Origin: an uncultured Bacteroidales bacterium
Lineage (GTDB): Bacteria > Bacteroidota > Bacteroidia > Bacteroidales > UBA932
Assembly: GCA_937901105.1 (NCBI GenBank)
Contig: CALCHD010000010.1
Span: forward strand, 1-8,376
Length of the DNA stretch: 8,376 nt
Direction: 5' to 3'
The notes under the pieces were generated by a model. The model ran no database searches and was not told the origin of the DNA. It saw nothing but the letters and a program-made list of their open reading frames with translations. Both the position numbers and the translations under genes were made by a program. This document shows, piece after piece, positions 1-5,917 of this stretch. The number at the start of each line of letters is the position of its first letter. Position 1 is the first letter of the stretch.

Positions 1-1
1 A

Positions 2-439
2 AAAGGGGGAGACCTCATAGGTGAGGTCATGCAGGTTGGAGGCACATGGGTGAATGTGGCGGTAGGAAGCATCATCAGCAAAGTGCAGAAGGCAAATGTG
101 GAGCATATCTCCAACAACGAGTTCAACAATGCTGTGAAGAGCCTTCCAAAGCAGATGAGCTCACATTCGGAGAGCATATCACAGCGCAAGCTTGATTTCA
201 AGCCTAACATAGATATCAGGGGCGAGAGGCTTATGGAGGCCCTGGAAATAGTAAGCCGCTTCATAGATGACGCCCTTATGGTTGGAATAGGAGAGGTGAA
301 GATCCTTCACGGAAAAGGAAACGGCATCCTTAAGGAGGAGGTCAGGAAATACCTGAAGACCGTGCCTGGAGTCATTAGCTGCAAGGATGAGGACATCCAG
401 TTTGGAGGGTCGGGAATAACAGTAGTAAAACTAGACTAG
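2..439 (+). CDS. mutS2: MutS2 family protein, C-terminal part with Smr domain (5'-truncated by window edge)
   Basis: This is the last 145 or so residues of a MutS2 protein; the reading frame is open from base 2 and the MutS-like ATPase part lies outside the window. The visible part starts with a small beta-rich KOW-like segment (G-D-L-I-G-E-V, then G-G-T-W-V-N-V). A linker follows, then a complete Smr domain. The Smr signatures are D-I-R-G-E-R (bases 212-229) and H-G-K-G-N-G (bases 308-325), with a closing G-G-S-G-I-T-V-V-K-L. In studied MutS2 proteins the Smr domain is a nuclease or nucleic-acid-binding module, and MutS2 acts in suppressing recombination or in rescuing collided ribosomes; which applies here cannot be read from the fragment. 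The ATG at 29 is internal, because the frame continues upstream with conserved sequence. The lipoprotein gene follows after six bases. Confidence 0.93.
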   Translation, partial: KGGDLIGEVMQVGGTWVNVAVGSIISKVQKANVEHISNNEFNNAVKSLPKQMSSHSESISQRKLDFKPNIDIRGERLMEALEIVSRFIDDALMVGIGEVKILHGKGNGILKEEVRKYLKTVPGVISCKDEDIQFGGSGITVVKLD

Positions 440-445
440 AAGAAT

Positions 446-844
446 ATGAAAAAAGCACTTTTCATTTTTGCAATCTGCGTTCTGGCAGGTTGCGCAAGCA
501 AGGGGGACAAGGCGCAGAAAGTGGCAGAGCAGTTCCTGGATGCATATATCTCCAATGACTTTGCAGCTGCAACAGAAATGTGTTCGGACAGTTTCAAGGA
601 GCTGTTCAGCAAGACAGTAAAGGATTTTGAATCATTGGATCCGCAGGTAAAGGAGATGCTCAAGGAGCAGTGTGCCCAGCTCAAATATGAAATTTCCCTT
701 GTAGAGAGGGTGAACAAAAGCGACACATTCAATATCAGCTACAACATAATCAGAGTTCTTCCCGACAGCTCATCATTCAAGGATTCTGTAATGGCCAGCA
801 CTTTGAAGGTGGTGGACGGGAAAGTGGCAAGATTGAACAAATAA
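446..844 (+). CDS. Small putative lipoprotein, NTF2-like/DUF4878-type
   Basis: A 132-residue protein with a clear lipoprotein signal: K2-K3, a hydrophobic stretch to residue 12, and the lipobox L13-A14-G15-C16, so lipidation on C16 is expected. The mature part begins with K-A-Q-K-V-A-E-Q-F-L-D-A-Y, an amphipathic helix followed by A-A-A-T-E-M-C. The second half is predicted beta strands ending in L-K-V-V-D-G-K-V-A-R-L. This helix-then-sheet order is typical of the small NTF2/cystatin-like lipoproteins of Bacteroidota often called DUF4878; that family label is by resemblance only. The start fits because the signal peptide begins exactly at this ATG. It lies six bases after mutS2 and before a strong terminator, so it is probably the last gene of the mutS2 transcript. 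Function is unknown. Confidence 0.85.
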   Translation: MKKALFIFAICVLAGCASKGDKAQKVAEQFLDAYISNDFAAATEMCSDSFKELFSKTVKDFESLDPQVKEMLKEQCAQLKYEISLVERVNKSDTFNISYNIIRVLPDSSSFKDSVMASTLKVVDGKVARLNK

Positions 845-878
845 CTTTACCGGTGTATTTCCCGGGGAGTATGATAAA

Positions 879-912
879 AAGAAGTCCGGTTCTGCGGGGA
901 ACCGGACTTCTT
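879..912. terminator. Bidirectional intrinsic terminator
   Basis: A perfect 13-bp inverted repeat, AAGAAGTCCGGTT (879-891) and AACCGGACTTCTT (900-912), with an 8-base loop. On the + strand it is followed by TTATTTTTAT; on the - strand the complement of the A-run at 876-880 gives a T-tract. It lies 34 bases past the lipoprotein stop and 24 bases beyond the stop of the converging DUF4270 gene, so it can end both transcripts. Confidence 0.92.
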
Positions 913-936
913 ATTTTTATTCAAGCTTGTCTCTTA

Positions 937-2298
937 TTATTCCACTACGGAGTATACCAGCTGGAGCTTTGGAGCCCTCTCGGCTACAGGCCCGTTTATT
1001 TTTCCAACGCAGTAAGTGCTGGTGTTGATGCTATAGGTAGATTCTCCATAATATGAATCAATGGTGGTGTTGATAGGCATAATCCATAAGTTGTGCTTAT
1101 AGTCATCAAGCTGCTGCATATCCATTGATACAAAGTCCTGTATAATGGATGGGATATCCATCCTGTATTCCATCAATGACCTGTTTACAGTACCAATTGA
1201 ATACCCCTGTACGCCCACATCCTTTGCAGGGTAGAAGAAGTATGCCTTGTATGTGCTGTCATATTCCCTTACGCAAGGGTATAAGTTTCCTGGATACTTG
1301 GTCATGTCAAAATCTTCCGGCATCTCAAACGGGAATACTAGGGCTCCCTTTGCAATCACTATATCCTTTCCTTGAAGGCCTTCAGAAGCTTTCCATGCGT
1401 CAATTGTCTGCTTAAGCTCATATTTGTCAATATAAGGCTTGAGGCCTGCAACACCTTCAATGCTAAGATGCTTGCCTGGAGCAGTTGTCTCCATCTTGCC
1501 GCTCTCATATGTTGAAAGGTTGAGGCAATACTCTTTGCCAAAGTTTACGGCAAACAAGGTGTCCTTTCTGGCAAGGCCCTCCCCCCAGGTAGGCTGGAAA
1601 TTAATCCTTACATATACGTTGCCGAGCCCAAAGTTGAGGATATTCTCTCTGCCTCCTATAACTCCATCTTCAGGTGTATTGGTTCTGATAAGCAGCCCTT
1701 TGAATTTTTTTGCAAATAGTGCAGCAGTATCTTTTTCGGCCTGGGTTGCTGTAAGAAGCTCCTCTCCAAAAGCCTTGTTCAGATGAACTTTTATGGAGTC
1801 TCCTCCAAAGTACATCACCTCTCCAGCATTTAGCGGCTCCGGATTGTAGTCTGCTGCAGTGAATGAATTATGGAATGCTGTGGTTGAATCAATGTTCTTG
1901 TATGTCCTGTGAATAAAGATCTGCTGTGGAATGCCTTCCTGACCTTTCTCTGCAACATAGATGCCTGATACATTTCCCAGGAAATAAACCTCCTTAACAA
2001 TAGGGTCCTTGCCAAAGTCCCATCCGGTAAAGCTTGGATAAAGGTCTGCAACGGTGGCAAACTGTACAAGCCCGTACTCCTCTGTCCTGATGGCTCCAAA
2101 AAGGCCCTCTTCTGAAGAGAGTGACTGGAGCGGCTGTGATGACTTCAGCTGTACAGGCAATGCAATCTCCGCAACCCTCACAGGAAGGTCCTGGTTGCCT
2201 GGAACAAGTCCTTCACCCATAGTTTTGTCTACTGTAATGCATGACACAGCCAAAAAGAAGGCTGCCAGAGCAAGTGCTATTTTATTTTTAATCTGCAT
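937..2298 (-). CDS. DUF4270 family lipoprotein
   Basis: A 453-residue predicted lipoprotein. The N-terminus has K4 and K6, a hydrophobic run (residues 7-18), and A17-V18-S19-C20 as the lipidation site. The mature part is beta-rich without catalytic motifs I can recognise. The order of segments (a conserved early G-L-V-P-G-N, then an A-x-P-V-Q-L-K strand, later G-x-D-S-I-K-V-H-L and a D-x-T-x-Y pattern near the end) resembles the DUF4270 family, which is largely confined to Bacteroidota and has no established function. Length is usual for that family. The start overlaps the 3' end of the GlgA-like gene by 11 bases, so the two are very likely cotranscribed and translationally coupled. The gene ends at a bidirectional terminator. 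The family label is from recognition; a surface or periplasmic location is inferred from the lipobox. Confidence 0.85.
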   Translation of the reverse strand: MQIKNKIALALAAFFLAVSCITVDKTMGEGLVPGNQDLPVRVAEIALPVQLKSSQPLQSLSSEEGLFGAIRTEEYGLVQFATVADLYPSFTGWDFGKDPIVKEVYFLGNVSGIYVAEKGQEGIPQQIFIHRTYKNIDSTTAFHNSFTAADYNPEPLNAGEVMYFGGDSIKVHLNKAFGEELLTATQAEKDTAALFAKKFKGLLIRTNTPEDGVIGGRENILNFGLGNVYVRINFQPTWGEGLARKDTLFAVNFGKEYCLNLSTYESGKMETTAPGKHLSIEGVAGLKPYIDKYELKQTIDAWKASEGLQGKDIVIAKGALVFPFEMPEDFDMTKYPGNLYPCVREYDSTYKAYFFYPAKDVGVQGYSIGTVNRSLMEYRMDIPSIIQDFVSMDMQQLDDYKHNLWIMPINTTIDSYYGESTYSINTSTYCVGKINGPVAERAPKLQLVYSVVE

Positions 2299-3115
2299 TT
2301 TCCCCTAAAATTTTGTCGTAAAACTGATTATACTCTTTAATGTAAGCAGAATCAGACAGGTCTGCATAAGGGAGCACAGGCAATTTGGATGAAGCTACAA
2401 AATCTGTAAGCTCGCCGCACAGCTGCGGGCTTCCCATAATTACGCCGTCTGAATACTGAACGGCAAGTTTTGCAAGATTTATGCCATTGGCCTCCTTGAT
2501 CGCATCAAGATCCTTGTTCTTTACACCTGGGATAATCATCTTTCCTTTCATGTCCTCCGCAAATTTCTCCTGGGAAATCTCGTCATAAAGGGAAAGTACA
2601 ACCTTGCAGTCTGTAAATATAGGGTCGTCCTTGTAAGCTTTTTTAAGATATAAAGGAAGCACGTGGGAAATCCAGCCCTGACAGTGGATTACGTCAGGTT
2701 TCCAGCGGAGCTTCTTTACAGTCTCCAATACGCCTCTGGCAAAGAAAATTGCACGCTCGTCGTTGTCCTCAAAAAATTTGCCGTCCTGGTCGGTAAAGAC
2801 AAACTTCCTGTGGAAATAATCCTCATTGTCTATAAAATAAACCTGCATCCTGGCAGATGATATGGATGCCACTTTAATGATAAGGGGCCTGTCAATGTCA
2901 TTTACCACAAGGTTCATTCCGGAGAGCCTGATAACCTCGTGCAACTGGTTTCTCCTTTCATTGATATTGCCGTACCTAGGCATGAAAGAACGTATCTCAC
3001 GTCCGCTTTCCTGGATTCCTTGCGGAAGGTAACGGCCTACACTTGAAACAGTGCTCTCAGGAAGATAAGGAGTTATCTCTGAGTTAACGAACAGTATTTT
3101 TTTAGTCTCCTTCAT
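2288..3115 (-). CDS. Stand-alone GT5 (glycogen/starch synthase) N-terminal domain protein, probably non-catalytic
   Basis: A 275-residue protein matching only the N-terminal Rossmann domain of GlgA; typical GlgA is about 480 residues with a second GT-B domain, absent here. Family landmarks are the opening strand I-L-F-V-N-S-E (7-13), V-Y-F-I-D-N-E-D-Y-F (92-101), the helix R-A-I-F-F-A-R-G-V-L-E, the segment D-V-I-H-C-Q-G-W (141-148), and N-x-A-K-L-A-V-Q-Y-S-D-G-V (213-225). Key positions differ from active enzymes. The K-T-G-G-L loop that binds ADP-glucose in E. coli GlgA aligns with P19-E-S-T-V23, and the H-D-W-H motif aligns with Q146-G-W-I149. Such short proteins are often annotated as glycogen synthase in Bacteroidota, but catalysis seems unlikely; a sensor, scaffold or binding role is inference. 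The ATG at 3115 gives the complete first strand and sits just after a -7 box. The gene overlaps the DUF4270 gene by 11 bases. Confidence 0.85.
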   Translation of the reverse strand: MKETKKILFVNSEITPYLPESTVSSVGRYLPQGIQESGREIRSFMPRYGNINERRNQLHEVIRLSGMNLVVNDIDRPLIIKVASISSARMQVYFIDNEDYFHRKFVFTDQDGKFFEDNDERAIFFARGVLETVKKLRWKPDVIHCQGWISHVLPLYLKKAYKDDPIFTDCKVVLSLYDEISQEKFAEDMKGKMIIPGVKNKDLDAIKEANGINLAKLAVQYSDGVIMGSPQLCGELTDFVASSKLPVLPYADLSDSAYIKEYNQFYDKILGENAD

Positions 3116-3135
3116 AGAAATGGAATTTTAAGGCA

Positions 3136-3143
3136 CAAAGATA
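3136..3143 (-). promoter_or_regulatory. -7 promoter box for the GlgA-like/DUF4270 operon
   Basis: Read on the - strand this is TATCTTTG, an exact match to the Bacteroidota -7 consensus TAnnTTTG. It ends 20 bases before the start codon at 3115, leaving a leader of roughly 15 bases. No convincing TTG/TTTG -33 element is present at 17-23 bases; a CAAA (TTTG on this strand) lies only 12 bases upstream. Confidence 0.6.
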
Positions 3144-3168
3144 ATAAAAAATAATCAAACATTTTTAA

Positions 3169-3187
3169 ATAAACATTTTGTGTTTAT
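3169..3187. promoter_or_regulatory. Dyad overlapping the ftsX -7 box (candidate operator)
   Basis: A perfect inverted repeat ATAAACA (3169-3175) / TGTTTAT (3181-3187) with a 5-base spacer. The left half lies within a 9-bp direct repeat AAACATTTT at 3157-3165 and 3171-3179, spaced by 14 bases. Its position across the promoter fits an operator, but the region is very AT-rich and chance is a serious alternative. Confidence 0.3.
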
Positions 3188-3192
3188 CTTTG
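3185..3192 (+). promoter_or_regulatory. -7 promoter box for the ftsX operon
   Basis: TATCTTTG, an exact TAnnTTTG match, lies 22 bases before the ftsX ATG. The same octamer faces the other way at 3136-3143. The -33 position holds only an AT-rich run (CATTTTTAAAT) without a TTG. The 5' half of the box is covered by the right arm of a dyad, ATAAACA-N5-TGTTTAT (3169-3187). Confidence 0.6.
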
Positions 3193-3214
3193 AAAGTTAT
3201 TTCATATAGTCAGC

Positions 3215-4093
3215 ATGGGCCGTAAAGAGAAAAATATCATTGCCAGGAGGTTGGTGCATTCATACCTCTCTTCCATCATAAGCATAGCTCTGGTGCTTCT
3301 GCTTGTGGGAATTTTTGGCGTGCTTGCCATAAATGCGGGGGCTGTGCAGGACTATTTTAAGGAGAATGTGAAGATTACGGCAATACTCAAGGAAAATGTC
3401 CCAGACCTCAATGCCAAGAAGCTCCAGCACAGTCTGGATCTGCATCCTGCGGTGAAGAAGACCTCCTTCATTTCAAAGGAGCAGGGAACAGAGGAGATGA
3501 AGAGGCTTTTGGGGGAGGATTTCCTGGATGCCTTTGAGCACAACCCCATACCGGTTTCAATAGAGCTGAACCTCAAGGGGGAGTACTTTAATCCCGACAG
3601 CCTCAAGCTGTTCAGGGAGGCGCTGCTGGAGGATCCGCAGATTGAGGAGGTGGCCTATCAGGAGTCATTGCTGGGAATCCTTAATGATAATCTGGAGAAG
3701 ATAGCCATGGCATTCATGGTCTTCATAGCACTTCTGATGTTCATATCATTTGTGCTGATAAACAATACAGTAAGGCTCAATGTGTACTCAAAGAGGTTCT
3801 CCATATACACAATGAGGCTTGTTGGTGCAAAAAAGAGCTTCATCAGGGGGCCGTTCCTTGTGAAGGCGGTGTTCCAGGGACTTCTGTCGGGATTATTGGC
3901 GGCATTGGCCCTTTTGGGAATATTGTACCTCCTTAAGGACAGCTTTGCGCAGATGTTCTCAATTTTCCAGATGGAGCTGGTGGCAGGTGTGCTGGCCGGA
4001 GTTGTGGTGCTGGGTGCACTGATTTGCCTGGTGTGCACATTTTTTGTAGTGGGAAGGATGATTTCATTTACAAACGACGATTTATATTATTAA
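3215..4093 (+). CDS. ftsX: Cell division protein FtsX (FtsEX permease subunit)
   Basis: A 292-residue membrane protein with FtsX topology: TM1 about 18-40, an extracytoplasmic domain 41-161, then TM2 about 162-183, TM3 about 214-240 and TM4 about 255-280. The conserved cytoplasmic stretch between TM2 and TM3 is clear (N184-T-V-R-L, then T199-M-R-L-V-G-A and F209-I-R-G-P-F-L). In known systems FtsX pairs with the ATPase FtsE and, through its external loop, switches on cell-wall hydrolases during septation. FtsE is not adjacent here, which fits the usual Bacteroidota arrangement as I recall it. The ATG at 3215 gives a normal basic cytoplasmic N-terminus and follows a TATCTTTG box. It heads a four-gene cluster with DUF3098, uppP and the lpxH-like gene. 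Confidence 0.93.
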   Translation: MGRKEKNIIARRLVHSYLSSIISIALVLLLVGIFGVLAINAGAVQDYFKENVKITAILKENVPDLNAKKLQHSLDLHPAVKKTSFISKEQGTEEMKRLLGEDFLDAFEHNPIPVSIELNLKGEYFNPDSLKLFREALLEDPQIEEVAYQESLLGILNDNLEKIAMAFMVFIALLMFISFVLINNTVRLNVYSKRFSIYTMRLVGAKKSFIRGPFLVKAVFQGLLSGLLAALALLGILYLLKDSFAQMFSIFQMELVAGVLAGVVVLGALICLVCTFFVVGRMISFTNDDLYY

Positions 4094-4101
4094 AAGATAT
4101 C

Positions 4102-4350
4102 ATGAAAGAGAATTCAGAAGAGAGAGGGTTTGCAGTACCCAAGAAAAATATTCTGTATATAATTGCCGGTTTTGCAATTATGGTGCTGGGCTATGTGCTT
4201 ATGAGCGGTGGTGGCAGTGATGATCCGAATGTCTTCAACGAGGAGATGTTCAGTACAAGGAGAATAACAGTGGCTCCTGTTGTAATCCTTATAGGCATTG
4301 TGGTGGAGATATGGGCAATCATGCATATTGGAAAATCTAAAAAACAGTAA
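4102..4350 (+). CDS. DUF3098 small inner-membrane protein
   Basis: An 82-residue protein with two predicted membrane helices (about 17-35 and 56-76). The linker contains D41-P-N-V-F-N-E-E-M-F and S51-T-R-R-I-T-V-A-P, the pattern I associate with DUF3098, a short Bacteroidota family of unknown function usually found directly after ftsX. The frame is open further back to 4024, but that extension lies inside ftsX; the ATG at 4102 gives the normal family N-terminus and starts eight bases after the ftsX stop. Only two bases separate its stop from the uppP start, so it is clearly in the operon. A role alongside FtsX or UppP is suggested by position only. Confidence 0.9.
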   Translation: MKENSEERGFAVPKKNILYIIAGFAIMVLGYVLMSGGGSDDPNVFNEEMFSTRRITVAPVVILIGIVVEIWAIMHIGKSKKQ

Positions 4351-4352
4351 TT

Positions 4353-5153
4353 ATGAGTTGGATAGAGGCAATCGTCCTTGGTTTTGTACAGGGTCTCACA
4401 GAGTTTCTTCCTGTAAGCAGCAGCGGTCATCTGACCATTGCAAAGGAGCTTTTTGGAATTGAGTCAAGCAACTTGAGCTTTGAGGTTGTAGTGCATGCGG
4501 CAACAGTGTGCAGCACAATAGTGGCCTTCCGCAAGCAGATATGGGATCTTTTGAAGGGATTTTTCAACCTGCAGATGAATCCGCAGAAGGAGTATATCTT
4601 TAAGATAGCGGTTTCCATGATTCCTGTCTTCATTGTAGGAGTGTTCTTCAAGGAGCAGGTTGAGGCTGTCTTTGGAAGCGGCCTTATGGTTGTGGGCTGC
4701 ATGCTGTTTGTAACAGCAGGGCTCCTTTCATTGAGTGAGTATCTTTCAAAGAAACAGAAAGGATCCGGCCGTCCGGTGGGGTGGAAAGACGCTGCAGTTA
4801 TTGGCATTGCCCAGGCATGTGCGGTTCTTCCTGGTCTTTCACGTTCTGGTTCAACAATATCAACAGGCCTGCTGTTGGGCGTAAAGAAGGAGGATGTTGC
4901 ACAGTTCTCGTTCCTTATGGTGCTTGTCCCTATCCTTGGCGAGGCGTTTCTGGAACTTGTTGGAGGTGAGTTGAGCGGCGCAGAGTCGGGTATTCCGGCA
5001 ATGTCATTGATGTTGGGCTTTGTGGCGGCATTCCTTTCGGGATTGTTCGCATGCAAACTCATGATAAATATTGTAAAGAAGGCAAAATTGTGGATTTTCG
5101 CCCTTTACTGCGTAATTGTGGGTGCTGCCTGCATTATCAGCGGACTTATTTGA
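4353..5153 (+). CDS. uppP: Undecaprenyl-diphosphatase UppP (BacA)
   Basis: This integral membrane enzyme removes a phosphate from undecaprenyl diphosphate, regenerating the lipid carrier used for peptidoglycan and surface polysaccharide export. At 266 residues it has the normal family length. Both signature regions are intact. The first is Q13-G-L-T-E17-F-L-P-V-S-S-S-G-H26, carrying the (E/Q)xxxE motif (Q13 and E17 match E. coli E17 and E21), with S23 and H26 matching S27 and H30. The second is L159-P-G-L-S-R164-S-G-S-T, with the essential arginine. Multiple hydrophobic helices cover the rest, including about 83-100, 108-127, 187-205 and 217-236. It begins two bases after DUF3098 and is followed 17 bases later by the lpxH-like gene. 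This family is also known for bacitracin resistance when overexpressed. Confidence 0.96.
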   Translation: MSWIEAIVLGFVQGLTEFLPVSSSGHLTIAKELFGIESSNLSFEVVVHAATVCSTIVAFRKQIWDLLKGFFNLQMNPQKEYIFKIAVSMIPVFIVGVFFKEQVEAVFGSGLMVVGCMLFVTAGLLSLSEYLSKKQKGSGRPVGWKDAAVIGIAQACAVLPGLSRSGSTISTGLLLGVKKEDVAQFSFLMVLVPILGEAFLELVGGELSGAESGIPAMSLMLGFVAAFLSGLFACKLMINIVKKAKLWIFALYCVIVGAACIISGLI

Positions 5154-5170
5154 TCTTGATGTAGAGCTGT

Positions 5171-5917
5171 ATGGATAAGAACCTTTATTATTTTGTGTCA
5201 GACGTGCACCTGGGGCTTGATTATAAAGATCCCAAGGCTAGAGAGAGGAAATTTTCCTCTTTCCTGGCTTCGCTGCCGCAAAATACAAAGGCCCTTTATC
5301 TGCTTGGAGATATTTTTGACTTCTGGTACGAATACAGGAATGTGATTCCACGCGGGTATACCCGCACGCTTGGAGCTTTGGCTTCATTAGTGGACAGGGG
5401 TGTGAAGGTGTATTTCTTTAACGGCAACCACGATATTTGGACATATAATTACTTTGCTTCAGAGCTTGGCCTTGAGATGCTCCAGCAGCCTATGGTTGTA
5501 GAGATAGAGGGCAAGAGGTTCTGCCTTGGGCATGGTGACGGTTTAGGGAAGGGTGATTTTGGATACAAGCTTCTCAACTGGGGATTCAAGAACCGTTTCC
5601 TTCAGCGGATGTTCAGCGGGCTGCATCCCCGTTGGGCCTTCTGGCTGGCCCATAAGTGGAGCAGGCACAACCGGCTTGCCCATGAGGATAGCCCATGGCA
5701 GTGGAGGGGAGAGGATGAGCGTATAGTGAAGTTTGCCAACGAATTCCAGAACTCCAGAGGAGGGGATATAGATTACTTTATCTTTGGCCATTTCCATTAC
5801 CGTACAAGCATGGACCTGAAGTCCGGAGGCAGGATGTTCCTTCTTGGAGAGTGGGTCAATACCTATGATTATCTGGTTTTTGACGGGGAGGAGATTCATT
5901 CTCTGAACATAGAGTAG
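5171..5917 (+). CDS. lpxH: UDP-2,3-diacylglucosamine diphosphatase, LpxH-like calcineurin-family phosphoesterase
   Basis: A 248-residue metallophosphoesterase with all five metal-site blocks: S10-D11-V-H13, G46-D47-I-F-D50, G85-N86-H87-D88, H121-G-D123 and G206-H207-F-H209. The probable reaction is hydrolysis of UDP-2,3-diacylglucosamine to lipid X in lipid A synthesis, at the cytoplasmic face of the inner membrane. Between blocks 4 and 5 is a region rich in Arg, Trp and His (141-180) that could form the lipid-binding lid seen in LpxH. One difference is G-N-H-D where E. coli LpxH has G-N-R-D; this form is common in Bacteroidota homologues as I recall them, so the exact substrate is slightly less certain. 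There is no signal peptide. It is the last gene of the ftsX operon, and its end overlaps the converging DUF4294 gene by 22 bases. Confidence 0.82.
   Translation: MDKNLYYFVSDVHLGLDYKDPKARERKFSSFLASLPQNTKALYLLGDIFDFWYEYRNVIPRGYTRTLGALASLVDRGVKVYFFNGNHDIWTYNYFASELGLEMLQQPMVVEIEGKRFCLGHGDGLGKGDFGYKLLNWGFKNRFLQRMFSGLHPRWAFWLAHKWSRHNRLAHEDSPWQWRGEDERIVKFANEFQNSRGGDIDYFIFGHFHYRTSMDLKSGGRMFLLGEWVNTYDYLVFDGEEIHSLNIE

Noticed and set aside
853..1056. 67-codon + strand open frame after the lipoprotein
   Set aside because: It runs through the terminator hairpin and into the antisense of the DUF4270 gene; nothing in it looks conserved.
3116..3214. Possible small RNA or riboswitch in the AT-rich divergent gap
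   Set aside because: There is no GC-containing stem or terminator, and each leader downstream of its -7 box is only about 15 bases long; promoter signals explain the region better.
3658..4038. 126-codon - strand frame opposite ftsX
   Set aside because: FtsX motifs and membrane helices are clear on the + strand, and the antisense product has no membrane or domain pattern of its own.
4024..4101. Upstream extension of the DUF3098 frame
   Set aside because: The extra 26 residues come from the end of ftsX read in another frame and have no family match; the ATG at 4102 fits the family start.
4427..5062. 211-codon open frame on the - strand opposite uppP
   Set aside because: It lies fully inside uppP, whose motifs are intact. 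The translation is rich in Pro, Ser, Thr and Arg with no domain, as expected of an antisense shadow.
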